A stretch of 64,000 bases of DNA from Pollutimonas sp035515055 (GTDB lineage Bacteria > Pseudomonadota > Gammaproteobacteria > Burkholderiales > Burkholderiaceae_B), in the NCBI GenBank assembly GCA_035515055.1, contig DATJBV010000067.1, positions 1 through 64,000 on the forward strand, read 5' to 3'. Below are positions 36,023-43,796 of the stretch, in pieces. Every line of letters begins with the position of its first letter. Position 1 is the first letter of the stretch. Below the pieces are notes generated by a model. That model did not search any database. It was not told where the DNA came from and saw only the letters and a program-made list of their open reading frames with translations. The translations under genes were made by a program, and so were the position numbers.

Positions 36023-36847
36023 ATGGATCCGGTTTTTATTGCCAGCCTCGCCGCTCTCGGCGCAACTGTGGGCTTTGCGGCCGGTTTGCTGGGCATAGGG
36101 GGCGGAATGATACTCGTGCCATTCCTCACCATGTTATTCCCGATCTTTGCCGTCCCGGATCAATTCGTCGTCCACGCCGCAATTGCAACGTCAATGGCCA
36201 CCATCGTCTTCACGTCAGTGTCCAGCATGCGGGCGCACCACGCCAAGCGTGCCATCCGCTGGGACATCGTGGCGATTATGGCGCCGGGAATGATCGTTGG
36301 CGGACTGCTATCCGGAGGCGCTGTCTTCTCGTACCTCAGTGGCGCCTGGCTGTCGCTGGTGTTCGGGGTGTTCGTTGCATGGTCGGGAATGAAAATGCTG
36401 GCCGGAAAACCGCCTCCCGTGGGCAGGACGATGCCGGGCAAGGCAGGCGTCGCAAGTGCCGGCGTTGGGATAGGTTTTGCATCGGGACTGCTTGGCGCGG
36501 GCGGCGGCTTTCTGTCGGTTCCGTTCATGACGCGTGGCAATATCGCTGTTCACAACGCGGTAGCCACGTCGGCGGCCTTGGGGTTCTTTATTGCCATTGC
36601 CAACAGCGCGGGCTATATCTTTTCAGGCTTTCAAAAAGTCGCCGGGCAGGAGGGGATGCTGGGGTACATATATTGGCCTGCGCTTATTGTCTTGTCCGGC
36701 ATGAGCATGCTGACGGCGCCCTACGGTGCGCGTTGCGCGCACCGCTTGCCTGTAAAGACGCTGAAACGGGTTTTCGGCTGCCTGTTGTTCACGCTGGCGG
36801 CCTATATGCTGTATGAAGCCTGGATGGGCTTTACCGGGCAGGCTTAG
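36023..36847 (+). CDS. TauE/SafE family sulfite-exporter-like permease
   Basis: A 274-residue membrane protein with about eight hydrophobic segments in two repeats. Each repeat opens with a glycine-rich motif, GFAAGLLGIGGGMILVPFL near the N terminus and GFASGLLGAGGGFLSVPFM in the second half, the TauE/SafE hallmark. The family exports sulfite, sulfoacetate and other organosulfonates; the substrate here is unknown. It is convergent with the GST gene, 2 bp apart. Confidence 0.88.
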   Translation: MDPVFIASLAALGATVGFAAGLLGIGGGMILVPFLTMLFPIFAVPDQFVVHAAIATSMATIVFTSVSSMRAHHAKRAIRWDIVAIMAPGMIVGGLLSGGAVFSYLSGAWLSLVFGVFVAWSGMKMLAGKPPPVGRTMPGKAGVASAGVGIGFASGLLGAGGGFLSVPFMTRGNIAVHNAVATSAALGFFIAIANSAGYIFSGFQKVAGQEGMLGYIYWPALIVLSGMSMLTAPYGARCAHRLPVKTLKRVFGCLLFTLAAYMLYEAWMGFTGQA

Positions 36848-36849
36848 GC

Positions 36850-37461
36850 TTAACCCTGCGGCGGCAAGGTCGACGTAAACGACGGCCGGGCCTGCAGCTT
36901 CTCATTCAGACGCTGCAGGTTCTGGCAGCTGTCGCGCCATGCCACGTCGGGAAAGCGGAAGTCAAGATAGCCCAATGCGCAGCCGACGGCCACATCGGCC
37001 AGGCTAAGGTTGACGCCCATGCAAAAGGGCTGGTCGTCCAGGCTTTTGTCCATGGATTGCAGCGCCGCCGCTATCTTCTTGTGCTGGCGCTCTATCCAGG
37101 CGGGGCTTCGCAATTCAGGCGGACGCCGGTTTTCAATGATGATTGCGACGGCGGCGTCGAGGACGCCGTCGGCAATAGCTTCCCAGCATTTGGTCGCCGC
37201 GCGGTCGCGGCCTTGCGACGGGAGCAGCCGGCCTACCGGGGAAAGGGTGTCCAGGTATTCGACAATGACGCGCGAATCGAACAAGCTGCCGTTGTCGTCC
37301 ATGATGAGACAAGGCACTTTGCCCAGCGGATTATGCGTTTGTATTTGTGTGTCTTCTGCCCAGACATCTTCTAAAACCAACTCGTAGTCGAGTTTTTTCT
37401 CGGCCATGACGACGCGTACTTTGCGTACAAAAGGGCTAGTCAGCGTACCAATGAGTTTCAT
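36850..37461 (-). CDS. Glutathione S-transferase family protein
   Basis: A 203-residue protein with an N-terminal thioredoxin-like GST domain (MKLIGTLTSPFVRKVRVVM, then NPLGKVPCLIMDD and LFDSRVIVEYLD as the glutathione-binding segments) and an alpha-helical C-terminal domain. The frame is open to 37515, but the ATG at 37461 gives the standard N terminus. The TSPFVRKVR motif with catalytic Ser fits the YibF-like bacterial group. Substrate unknown. Confidence 0.88.
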   Translation of the reverse strand: MKLIGTLTSPFVRKVRVVMAEKKLDYELVLEDVWAEDTQIQTHNPLGKVPCLIMDDNGSLFDSRVIVEYLDTLSPVGRLLPSQGRDRAATKCWEAIADGVLDAAVAIIIENRRPPELRSPAWIERQHKKIAAALQSMDKSLDDQPFCMGVNLSLADVAVGCALGYLDFRFPDVAWRDSCQNLQRLNEKLQARPSFTSTLPPQG

Positions 37462-37646
37462 AGCGGAGTGTATAAGTTGCAATCGAAAAAAGTATAGCAG
37501 GATACCGGGGTTCAAACGCCCAGTACGGCGGACAAACCGGATACCGCTATCGTACCTTGTGGAATGTGTCGTTTAAATGCGCATTTCAGGGAATAGCCAA
37601 ATGGCAAATGTTAGAATCCAAAGACTTTTTTTCTACGTGACTCGTT

Positions 37647-39023
37647 ATGCTCATTGCTCCGCACTTAAGTAAACTGAATGCCTTGTCTCCTCTCGATGGC
37701 CGCTATGCGGCCAAAGGCGACATCCTGCGCGCCACCCTGTCGGAAGCTGCTTTCATGGCGCACCGGGTCGAGGTGGAAATTGCCTGGCTGGTTGGCTTGT
37801 CCAACGCCGGCCTTCCCGAATTGCCCGCATTTTCTTCAGAAGGGCTGGCACTGCTGAAGCGCCTGGTCGACGATTTTTCGGAAGACGATGCGGCACGCAT
37901 CAAGGAGATCGAAAAAACCACGAACCATGATGTGAAAGCAGTAGAGTATTGGCTTAAAGAACGTGTGGCAGGCAGCGCCGAACTTGCCACGGCAGCCGAG
38001 TTCATACACTTTGCCTGCACGTCGGAAGACATCAACAACACATCGCATGCCCTAATGCTCACGCGCGCACGCGCCCAGTTCATTATTCCGCGGCTCACGG
38101 AAATGTGCCAGCACCTGAAGTCCATGGCGCGCCAGTTCGCCGAGCAACCCATGCTGTCGCGCACGCACGGCCAGCCCGCCAGCCCGACGACGCTGGGCAA
38201 GGAGTTTGCGAATGTGGCCGCGCGCCTGGAACGTGCCATCGCCAACATAGCGGCCGTCGAACCCTTGGCAAAAATGAACGGCGCCACCGGCAACTACAAC
38301 GCCCACGTATCGGCTTATCCCGAAATCGACTGGCCAGCCTTCAGCGAAGGTGTGCTTGCATCCTTGGGCCTCGTGCAAAACCCATATTCCATACAGATCG
38401 AACCGCACGACTGGATGGCGGCGCTGTTCGACGCGGTCGCGAGGGCCAACACTATTATCCTGGACCTGAATCGCGACATCTGGGGCTACATATCGCTAGG
38501 CTATTTCAAGCAAAGCCTGAAGGAGGGCGAAGTCGGATCCTCCACCATGCCGCATAAGGTCAATCCCATCGACTTCGAAAACTCCGAAGGCAACATTGGA
38601 CTGGCCAATGCCTTATTACGGCATTTGTCCGAGAAACTGCCGGTTTCGCGCTGGCAGCGCGACCTCACCGATTCGACCGTGTTGCGCAATCTCGGCGTGG
38701 CCCTGGGGTATTGTGCCGTCGCCTACGACTCCTGCTTGCGCGGCCTGCATAAGCTCGAACTGAACGCCGCCGTTATCGACGCCGACATCGACACATGCTG
38801 GGAAGTGCTGGCTGAACCGGTCCAGACCGTCATGCGCCGCTACGGCTTGCCGCAGCCATACGAACAACTCAAGGCATTGACGCGCGGAAAAGGCATTACT
38901 CAAGAGGCCTTGGCCGAGTTCATCAACGGACTCGACCTGCCCGCGCAGCCGAAGCTCCGCTTGCTGGCGCTGACGCCACGCACGTATATCGGGCTGGCGG
39001 CCGATCTGGCCAAACGCGTTTAA
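37647..39023 (+). CDS. purB: Adenylosuccinate lyase
   Basis: A 458-residue enzyme acting twice in purine synthesis, on SAICAR and on adenylosuccinate. The fumarase/aspartase signature GSSTMPHKVNPIDFEN is intact, and the N terminus LNALSPLDGRYAAK is that of the PurB group found in proteobacteria. The 185-bp region upstream is the longest non-coding stretch here; TAGAAT at 37612-37617 is a possible -10 box, but no convincing -35 was seen. Confidence 0.96.
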   Translation: MLIAPHLSKLNALSPLDGRYAAKGDILRATLSEAAFMAHRVEVEIAWLVGLSNAGLPELPAFSSEGLALLKRLVDDFSEDDAARIKEIEKTTNHDVKAVEYWLKERVAGSAELATAAEFIHFACTSEDINNTSHALMLTRARAQFIIPRLTEMCQHLKSMARQFAEQPMLSRTHGQPASPTTLGKEFANVAARLERAIANIAAVEPLAKMNGATGNYNAHVSAYPEIDWPAFSEGVLASLGLVQNPYSIQIEPHDWMAALFDAVARANTIILDLNRDIWGYISLGYFKQSLKEGEVGSSTMPHKVNPIDFENSEGNIGLANALLRHLSEKLPVSRWQRDLTDSTVLRNLGVALGYCAVAYDSCLRGLHKLELNAAVIDADIDTCWEVLAEPVQTVMRRYGLPQPYEQLKALTRGKGITQEALAEFINGLDLPAQPKLRLLALTPRTYIGLAADLAKRV

Positions 39024-39203
39024 ACACTTGGAAGGCAGAGCTTCAGATGACGCCTACAGGGTCGCGTTTTGGCAGCATGGCGCCCACAGAAGCGCCATAT
39101 GTGCACATGTCGACCTTATTTTTTTCGTCTTTTTGTCGATTTGCGGCGTTTCGCGTGGCGCGGCCTTCGTTTTCACGGTAGAATCTTTTTCTTTGCAGGA
39201 CAC

Positions 39204-39279
39204 GGGCTGTTAGCTCAGTTGGTAGAGCAGCGGACTCTTAATCCGTAGGTCGGGCGTTCGAGCCGCCCACAGCCCACCA
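39204..39279 (+). tRNA. tRNA-Lys (anticodon CTT)
   Basis: Complete cloverleaf: acceptor GGGCTGT / ACAGCCC, D-arm with AGCTCAGTTGGTAGAGC, anticodon loop CTCTTAA giving CTT, T-arm GGGCG-TTCGAGC-CGCCC, discriminator A76 and an encoded CCA. The 3' part of this gene is a likely integration site, because a decayed tyrosine integrase gene follows directly and points towards it. Confidence 0.96.
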
Positions 39280-39304
39280 GAATTACCAGTAAACTCAGTA
39301 AGTT

Positions 39305-39329
39305 AAGGCCGCCTCTCACGCGGCCTTTT
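39305..39329. terminator. Terminator after tRNA-Lys
   Basis: AAGGCCGC and GCGGCCTT form an 8-bp stem with a 7-base loop, followed by TTTT on the plus strand, 25 bp after the tRNA. The stop codon of the integrase remnant (39316-39318, minus strand) lies within the hairpin loop. Confidence 0.75.
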
Positions 39330-39530
39330 CCATTTCTAGCGTCTGCTGTGACGAAAACGTGACCGTTTTTGCATAGCTCGCGATGTGGCTGGGGGGCGAG
39401 GTGGGCATACTTGTGCACCATCTCGACGGTTTCCCCCGCCAAGCTTCTTTCGCACCAGCAGTGGCGTTCTTTGTTGCGCATGCCATGAGGCTCACGGTGT
39501 GGTGCGTCTGCCGTAACCCACGCATCCAAT
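39316..39530 (-). pseudogene. Tyrosine-type phage/island integrase, C-terminal remnant with several frameshifts
   Basis: On the minus strand three consecutive frames give pieces of one integrase C-terminus. First comes ASWHAQQRTPLLVRKKLGG (39435-39491, preceded in frame by a stop codon). Then GETVEMVHKYAHLAP (about 39393-39437) in a second frame, and SHIASYAKTVTFSSQ in a third. In intact enzymes this is one stretch around HDLRHTWASWH and the catalytic YAHL tyrosine. At least two frameshifts and one stop have broken it. It points towards tRNA-Lys, the normal orientation for an integrase beside its attachment site. The N-terminal part was not found. Confidence 0.75.
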
Positions 39531-39953
39531 GCATAAAGTGCACAGGGTTGTGACGACAGCTGGAGGTTTCCGGAAACGACCGGTCTTGAACTGCGCGGCC
39601 GTGTTTATGCCGCCCTGGCCATATATCAGGCATGGGTACGCTGTGCGCCCCCACACCATTTTTTCTGCTGTCTCCTTGCTGCCTAACCGAGCCATCACCC
39701 CCGCTTGAGTCTCAAGATTCGGCGGGCGGTCTTTTTGTGGAAGTCGCGAGCAACTAGGATAAGACGAAGCACAGGCTGTCATTGGGGCCGGGCTTGAAAA
39801 TATCATCCCTTGATAACGCCTTTTGGCAGGCGGCGGCAAGGGCGGCGCGGATTTACCACCGGCTGCTGTCCAAATGCAGGGAGATACAGCCCTTCGTCTG
39901 CTGTCGTGCAGCGGATGGCTTGCGGCTGTTTGCGTGAGTGAGGTTCAATGTAG
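39531..39953. other. Non-coding stretch upstream of the integrase remnant
   Basis: About 420 bp between the integrase tail and the next supportable gene. Minus-strand reading frames exist (for example 39492-39839) but show no recognisable domain, no ribosome-binding site and uneven composition. The stretch is best read as further decayed element DNA. No copy of the tRNA-Lys 3' end was seen here. Confidence 0.4.
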
Positions 39954-40229
39954 TCATTTGACGCTTCCGTTTTCCAGCATCCGCTCGGCGTCATTCGCTA
40001 GGCTGAGAGTCACAAGCCAGACGTCTTTTTGCTCATCCGCCGTAAGGGCGCCCAGCGCTACCGCGCCGTTCGCACTGATGTACGTAAGCAATGATTGCAA
40101 GCGCTGAAGAGTCTCGATAGCTATTTCATAGGCTTCGCGGTCGACCTCCACAGGCCGCTGGTTTGCGTATTGCGTAGCTTGGGTGGGGGCAGGGTTTTGC
40201 CCGGAACGAGCGTGCTTGTTCTTAGCCAT
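39954..40229 (-). CDS. Small hypothetical protein
   Basis: A 91-residue protein not recognised as a member of any family. It begins MAKNKHARSGQ, has a disordered, Gln/Pro-rich N terminus, then a helical region (AYEIAIETLQRLQSLLTYI) and a second acidic helix near the C terminus. The ATG at 40229 is preferred over an in-frame one at 40265 because it is overlapped by the stop of a 37-codon upstream frame, suggesting coupled translation. It lies in the remnant next to tRNA-Lys and resembles the small accessory genes of phages and islands; a function cannot be assigned. Confidence 0.55.
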   Translation of the reverse strand: MAKNKHARSGQNPAPTQATQYANQRPVEVDREAYEIAIETLQRLQSLLTYISANGAVALGALTADEQKDVWLVTLSLANDAERMLENGSVK

Positions 40230-40335
40230 GGTTGGCGCCTCCCGCAATGATGGTGGCCAGCTCACGGCAAAATGCGTAGATGAATGCGTGGTCGCGCGTC
40301 ATGTGGTGGGCGCTGATGACGAAACAGTGGCTCAT
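40222..40335 (-). CDS. Very small hypothetical protein, overlapping the next gene
   Basis: A 37-residue reading frame (starting MSHCFVISAHH) whose TAA lies inside the first codons of the downstream small gene, an 8-base overlap. AAAGGA stands about 8 bases before its ATG. The ribosome-binding site and overlap argue for translation; no homology is recognised, so it remains tentative. Confidence 0.4.
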   Translation of the reverse strand: MSHCFVISAHHMTRDHAFIYAFCRELATIIAGGANHG

Positions 40336-40460
40336 GGCTTTAATTCCTTTGCTAAATTGAAGTTGCAGCGGGCGGTTGACGATATAGGAAACCAAAGACC
40401 GGATTGCCGAGAGCTACGGCAATCCTTTTATGCATGCTGAGCAGGCACAAGCTCTGTGGC

Positions 40461-41126
40461 CTAAATCGGCTCGCTCGCATCCGCCAGTTGATACCGAGAA
40501 TCGCCCATTGCGGGCGTCACCTGATACCAAACGAATGCCGACTCCGACCGGGCCGTAGATAGCAATTCCAGCGCATGCTCTACCGGCGTTTCCGGATGCA
40601 CCCAGGCAACCGCATCGTCTGGCGTCAGCGATATCGGGCGCCTATCGTGGATATCCACCATCCCGCCGGCAGCGTCGTCCGTCACGATGGCAAACCCATG
40701 CGCCGCATCCATTTCTGCGCTTGAGCTCCATGCAGCGATCCCGGCCATCAGGATAGGCGCGCCGTCTTTCGCGCGGATAAACCAAGGCTGCTTTGCGCCT
40801 TGTTCTCCGGTCCATTCGTACCAGCCCTCGGCAGGTACCAGAATACGCCGGGTCAACAGCGGCTTCCAGAAGGGCGACCCTCTGAGCACAGTATCAAGAC
40901 GCGCATTGCTGGCGGGGCCTTTCTTATACCAGGGCGGCTTGTAGCCCCAAAATATACGCTCCGCCTGTTCCGAGCCATCGCCCAGCCGGTGTAGCGTCAG
41001 CGGGCGGGTGCCGGGCGGCACGTTGTATTTGGGCGCCTTCGGATCATCGAAGGTTGACCGGGGATTCCAGTGCAGCGTCTCCCCGTACTGTTCGCCGTCG
41101 CCGGCCTGCCGTATCCGTCCGCACAT
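40461..41126 (-). CDS. yedK: SRAP-family (YedK/HMCES) abasic-site-binding protein
   Basis: A 221-residue protein that forms a covalent DNA-protein link with abasic sites in single-stranded DNA. Cys2 of the start MCGRI becomes the catalytic residue after Met removal, which fixes the start at 41126 although the frame is open to 41351. YNVPPGTRPL, RRILVPAEGWYEWTGEQG (catalytic Glu) and VDIHDRRPISL (catalytic His) are the SRAP signatures. A purine-rich AGGGG precedes the start. A dyad lies about 70 bp upstream. SRAP genes often travel with phages and islands. Confidence 0.9.
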   Translation of the reverse strand: MCGRIRQAGDGEQYGETLHWNPRSTFDDPKAPKYNVPPGTRPLTLHRLGDGSEQAERIFWGYKPPWYKKGPASNARLDTVLRGSPFWKPLLTRRILVPAEGWYEWTGEQGAKQPWFIRAKDGAPILMAGIAAWSSSAEMDAAHGFAIVTDDAAGGMVDIHDRRPISLTPDDAVAWVHPETPVEHALELLSTARSESAFVWYQVTPAMGDSRYQLADASEPI

Positions 41127-41193
41127 GGCTACCCCTGTTTTCGCTCGTCCCCGGAGAACGCGCTCGCATATTCCGTGCGACTCTTTCGCGCTC

Positions 41194-41217
41194 GGCTCAT
41201 TATTGATCAATAGAGCC
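41194..41217. repeat. Compound palindrome upstream of yedK
   Basis: A central perfect 12-bp palindrome TATTGATCAATA (41201-41212) is flanked by inverted GGCTC and GAGCC. The element lies between the divergent yedK and methyltransferase starts (68 and 118 bp away). It may be an operator; it does not match the LexA box. No regulator gene is adjacent. Confidence 0.45.
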
Positions 41218-41334
41218 AGCAGGGCCAGGGGCGATAGGGCACTGAGCCGTTGACAAGGCTGGTATGCGCGGCCCATTATGGCGTATCGGACATCAGGGTT
41301 ATAGGCGCCGTTCAGAGCTTTCAACGGAGGGTTC

Positions 41335-42147
41335 ATGGCTGACAGTGACAAGGTATTCGCTGGCTCAATCCCGACGTTCTACGACACGCTGCTGGTCCCC
41401 CTCATCTTCAAGGACTATGCAGCCGACTTGGCGGAGCTTGTCGCTGCCTTTTCACCCGGTTCGGTACTTGAAACGGCGGCCGGCAGCGGCGTGGTCACGC
41501 GGGCGCTTGCGCCAAAACTTGGCGCCGACGCCCGCTATGTGGTTACCGATCTTAACCAGCCCATGCTCGATTATGCGGCCAACCGGCAAACACCGGACAA
41601 CCGTATTGAATGGCAGCAGGCGGACGCGCTGGACCTTCCGTTCGAAGATGCTTCCTTCGACGTCGTTTGCTGCCAATTCGGCGTAATGTTTTTTTCCGAC
41701 CGAATTGCGGCCTACGCCGAGTCGCGTCGCGTGCTCAGGCCAGGCGGGCACTTTGTCTTCAGTGTCTGGGATCGCATCGAAGAAAACGTCTTTGCTGACG
41801 AAGTCACCAACGCGGTAGTTGCCGTGTTTCCACATGACCCCCCGCGATTCCTGGCCCGTACGCCGCACGGCTATCACAACATTGCACTAATCCGAGATGA
41901 ATTGAGCCGCGCGGGGTTCGCCCATATAGATATTGCGACGCGCCAGAAGGTCAGTAGCGCGCCCTCGGCGCGCGACGCCGCTATCGCCTATTGCCAAGGA
42001 ACGCCGCTACGCAACGAAATCGACGGGCGCGATGCCAGCTTGCTTGAGTTGGCTACAGACCGCGCGACGGAGGCGATCGTTAGCTGCCACGGCCAAGGCC
42101 CGGTTGTCGGCAAAATTCAGGCGCATGTGATTGTGGCGGCCGGATAA
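41335..42147 (+). CDS. Class I SAM-dependent methyltransferase
   Basis: A 270-residue methyltransferase of the UbiE/Methyltransf_11 type. SVLETAAGSGVVTRAL is motif I, YVVTDLNQPMLDYA the acidic-loop motif and QADALDLPFEDASFDVVCCQFGVMFF motif II/III. GGAGG at 41326-41330 precedes the ATG. The substrate is not predictable. It is divergent from yedK inside the region next to tRNA-Lys. Confidence 0.85.
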   Translation: MADSDKVFAGSIPTFYDTLLVPLIFKDYAADLAELVAAFSPGSVLETAAGSGVVTRALAPKLGADARYVVTDLNQPMLDYAANRQTPDNRIEWQQADALDLPFEDASFDVVCCQFGVMFFSDRIAAYAESRRVLRPGGHFVFSVWDRIEENVFADEVTNAVVAVFPHDPPRFLARTPHGYHNIALIRDELSRAGFAHIDIATRQKVSSAPSARDAAIAYCQGTPLRNEIDGRDASLLELATDRATEAIVSCHGQGPVVGKIQAHVIVAAG

Positions 42148-42307
42148 CGCAGCGTGGCGCAAGGCAGCAGGCTGGTTAAACGGAAATTATTGGAGAATAA
42201 TGAAACGTGTCTAGCCATTGATTTTGCTGAAGCTTGGCGTCCACACTGTAAGCATAGGTGGTGTAGTGTGTTCGTTTCGTTGGGCCGTCAAACAGGAGTG
42301 TTCAATC

Positions 42308-42598
42308 ATGCAAACTGTTATCAGGGCATATTCCGGTACGGGCGCAAAGGAGCTATTCGATTTGCTGGAGAAACGAAAGGACGAGGTCGAAAAATTGTTG
42401 CGATCGGTCAAAGGCTTTGTCGGTTACACCCTTGTGCGCGGCGGCGATGGCGGATTCTCAGTCACCATTTGCCAGGACAAGTCGGGTATTGATGAAAGCG
42501 TGCGGAAGGCAAGGGAATGGATAGCCCAAAACGCCGGTGATACGGGCGTGGCCGCGCCGAAAGTATCAGAGGGAGAAGTCCTCATTCACTTGAAGTAA
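42308..42598 (+). CDS. Hypothetical protein, possible dimeric alpha-beta barrel fold
   Basis: A 96-residue protein starting MQTVIRAYSGTGAKELF. The strand-helix-strand pattern with KGFVGYTLVRGGDGGFSVTICQDKSGIDES resembles small ferredoxin-like dimeric barrel proteins (antibiotic-biosynthesis monooxygenase/YdhR-like), but the match is by eye and weak. The ATG at 42308 has AGGAG 9 bases upstream; the longer frame from 42218 has no such support. Confidence 0.6.
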   Translation: MQTVIRAYSGTGAKELFDLLEKRKDEVEKLLRSVKGFVGYTLVRGGDGGFSVTICQDKSGIDESVRKAREWIAQNAGDTGVAAPKVSEGEVLIHLK

Positions 42599-42686
42599 GG
42601 TTGCGTTGTAACTCAGCTCCCGCCTTGCGGTCGAACTAGGGCGGACCAAGGCCAAAATGCGGCACCTCTCAGGGGTCAGGCTCAAA

Positions 42687-42995
42687 ATGTCCATTCAATC
42701 GTTGGGTCGATGCTGCGTAGCGCTGATTTTGGGCGCGCTTATCTCTGGATGCACTTTTACCGGTCCCGATAGCCGCAGCAGCGGCGGCAAAGCTCTCAAT
42801 CCTGGCATTGCGGCATCCGATCGCGGCGACGATTGCACGCGTAGCCGCAGCAGATGCCTATATGAAGGGGCATACGAGCCAAGGGAAAGAGACTATGCCG
42901 AGCAGGAAGCGAAGCGCCTGAATCAAGCCTCACTGGAAAGGTTTCGCCGAAGCTCCCCAAGTGCGCGCGCGTCATCCAGCCGGGCCCGGCCGTAA
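42687..42995 (+). CDS. Small putative lipoprotein
   Basis: A 102-residue protein with a lipoprotein signal peptide ending in LISGC (Cys22). The mature region is short, Ser/Arg-rich and of low complexity, with CTRSRSRCLYEGAYEPRERDYAEQEA as its only distinctive stretch. AGGGG about 11 bases before the ATG at 42687 is a moderate ribosome-binding site. Not recognised; function unknown. Its 3' end faces the terminator of the convergent CsbD-like gene. Confidence 0.55.
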   Translation: MSIQSLGRCCVALILGALISGCTFTGPDSRSSGGKALNPGIAASDRGDDCTRSRSRCLYEGAYEPRERDYAEQEAKRLNQASLERFRRSSPSARASSSRARP

Positions 42996-43012
42996 CGCAC
43001 GACTGCCGCGCC

Positions 43013-43036
43013 AAAAAAAAGCCCTCTAACGAGGGC
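43013..43036 (-). terminator. Terminator of the CsbD-like gene
   Basis: Read on the minus strand, GCCCTC-GTTA-GAGGGC is followed by a run of eight T, a canonical intrinsic terminator 24 bp after the CsbD-like stop codon. Confidence 0.85.
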
Positions 43037-43060
43037 AAAGGACGCCGAATAGAGGCGTAG

Positions 43061-43249
43061 CTATTCTTTGGGCATGTCAAGAATGTCATCTTGAGAACCT
43101 TCGGTTTGACGTTGATCGGTCTCGGCGTCCAAGCGCTCCCCCGTTTTACCCTCCCGTTTTGAATTCTCCATATTGGTGGGTATGCCGACCATATCTTTAA
43201 TGTCGCCTTTGACCTCGTGACTCGTGCCTTTGGTCTGGTCTTTCTCCAT
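43061..43249 (-). CDS. CsbD-like stress protein
   Basis: A 62-residue hydrophilic protein starting MEKDQTKGTSHEVKGDIKD; the KG-x-x-HEVKGDIKDMVG repeat region is that of the CsbD family, general-stress proteins of unknown mechanism. AAAGGAG lies 6 bases before the ATG at 43249, and a strong terminator follows, so this is a monocistronic unit. Longer in-frame starts up to 43525 run antisense to the neighbouring lipoprotein gene and are not credible. Confidence 0.82.
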   Translation of the reverse strand: MEKDQTKGTSHEVKGDIKDMVGIPTNMENSKREGKTGERLDAETDQRQTEGSQDDILDMPKE

Positions 43250-43448
43250 GGACGTCTCCTTTAAGAACTTCGATCCAATGTCTCCGAACCCACCGGGAAA
43301 GGCAAGCGTTGTGCCTGCGCACCGGCTAAACGCAATAGGCGTGTACGTCGAACAGCTCTCGCTGAATTCACTGGTTACGGTTTGCAGTGCCTCGAAAAGG
43401 ATCATGGTCCTAGAATTAAAAGACCGCAAAAAAAACGAAGGAGCTACG

Positions 43449-43601
43449 ATGAAAAAATTAATCATTGCTGTCATGCTTTTAGTGCTGTCGGGCTGCGGGA
43501 TGATGCCGCACGGTTCTAACGACAACGATACGGATCGTCATAGCCGGACTCCAATGAGTAATGGCAGCGGCGGTGGGAATGGCGGCGGCGGGGGTTATTG
43601 A
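43449..43601 (+). CDS. Tiny putative lipoprotein
   Basis: A 50-residue product, MKKLIIAVMLLVLSGC followed by a short polar part ending in a Gly-rich tail. The lipobox LSGC puts the lipidated Cys at position 16, leaving only about 35 mature residues. AAGGAG at 43438-43443 is 5 bases before the ATG. Its 5' region runs antisense to the upstream part of the CsbD-like gene's longer frame. A terminator at 43661 follows. Function unknown. Confidence 0.65.
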   Translation: MKKLIIAVMLLVLSGCGMMPHGSNDNDTDRHSRTPMSNGSGGGNGGGGGY

Positions 43602-43660
43602 CACGCCAGCATAAAAGCCGCGCGAAATATGGAATCGTTAACCGTTTCTTTATTAATTCA

Positions 43661-43692
43661 GGGCCACTTCAGTCGGTGGCTCTTTTCGTTCC
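43661..43692 (+). terminator. Terminator between the tiny lipoprotein gene and cioA
   Basis: GGGCCAC and GTGGCTC (7 pairs, one G-U) enclose an 8-base loop and are followed by TCTTTTCGTT. It separates the small-gene region from the oxidase operon and may mark the edge of the tRNA-Lys element. Confidence 0.6.
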
Positions 43693-43796
43693 TGCCATTT
43701 GCCGTGGAACGATAATTGCCGCGTTCCTTATCCGATACGGATACATGGCTATGTACACGGTTAAAGTCACGTAGCCGTCTTCCCAAGGAGCGAAGC

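Noticed and set aside
39492..39839. 115-codon minus-strand frame upstream of the integrase tail as an independent gene
   Set aside because: Its end carries part of the integrase sequence broken by a stop, it has no ribosome-binding site, and the rest matches nothing; it is treated as pseudogene territory.
39280..43796. Second attachment site duplicating the tRNA-Lys 3' end
   Set aside because: Reading by eye found no copy of the T-arm/acceptor segment before cioA; a short or diverged copy cannot be excluded without an alignment.
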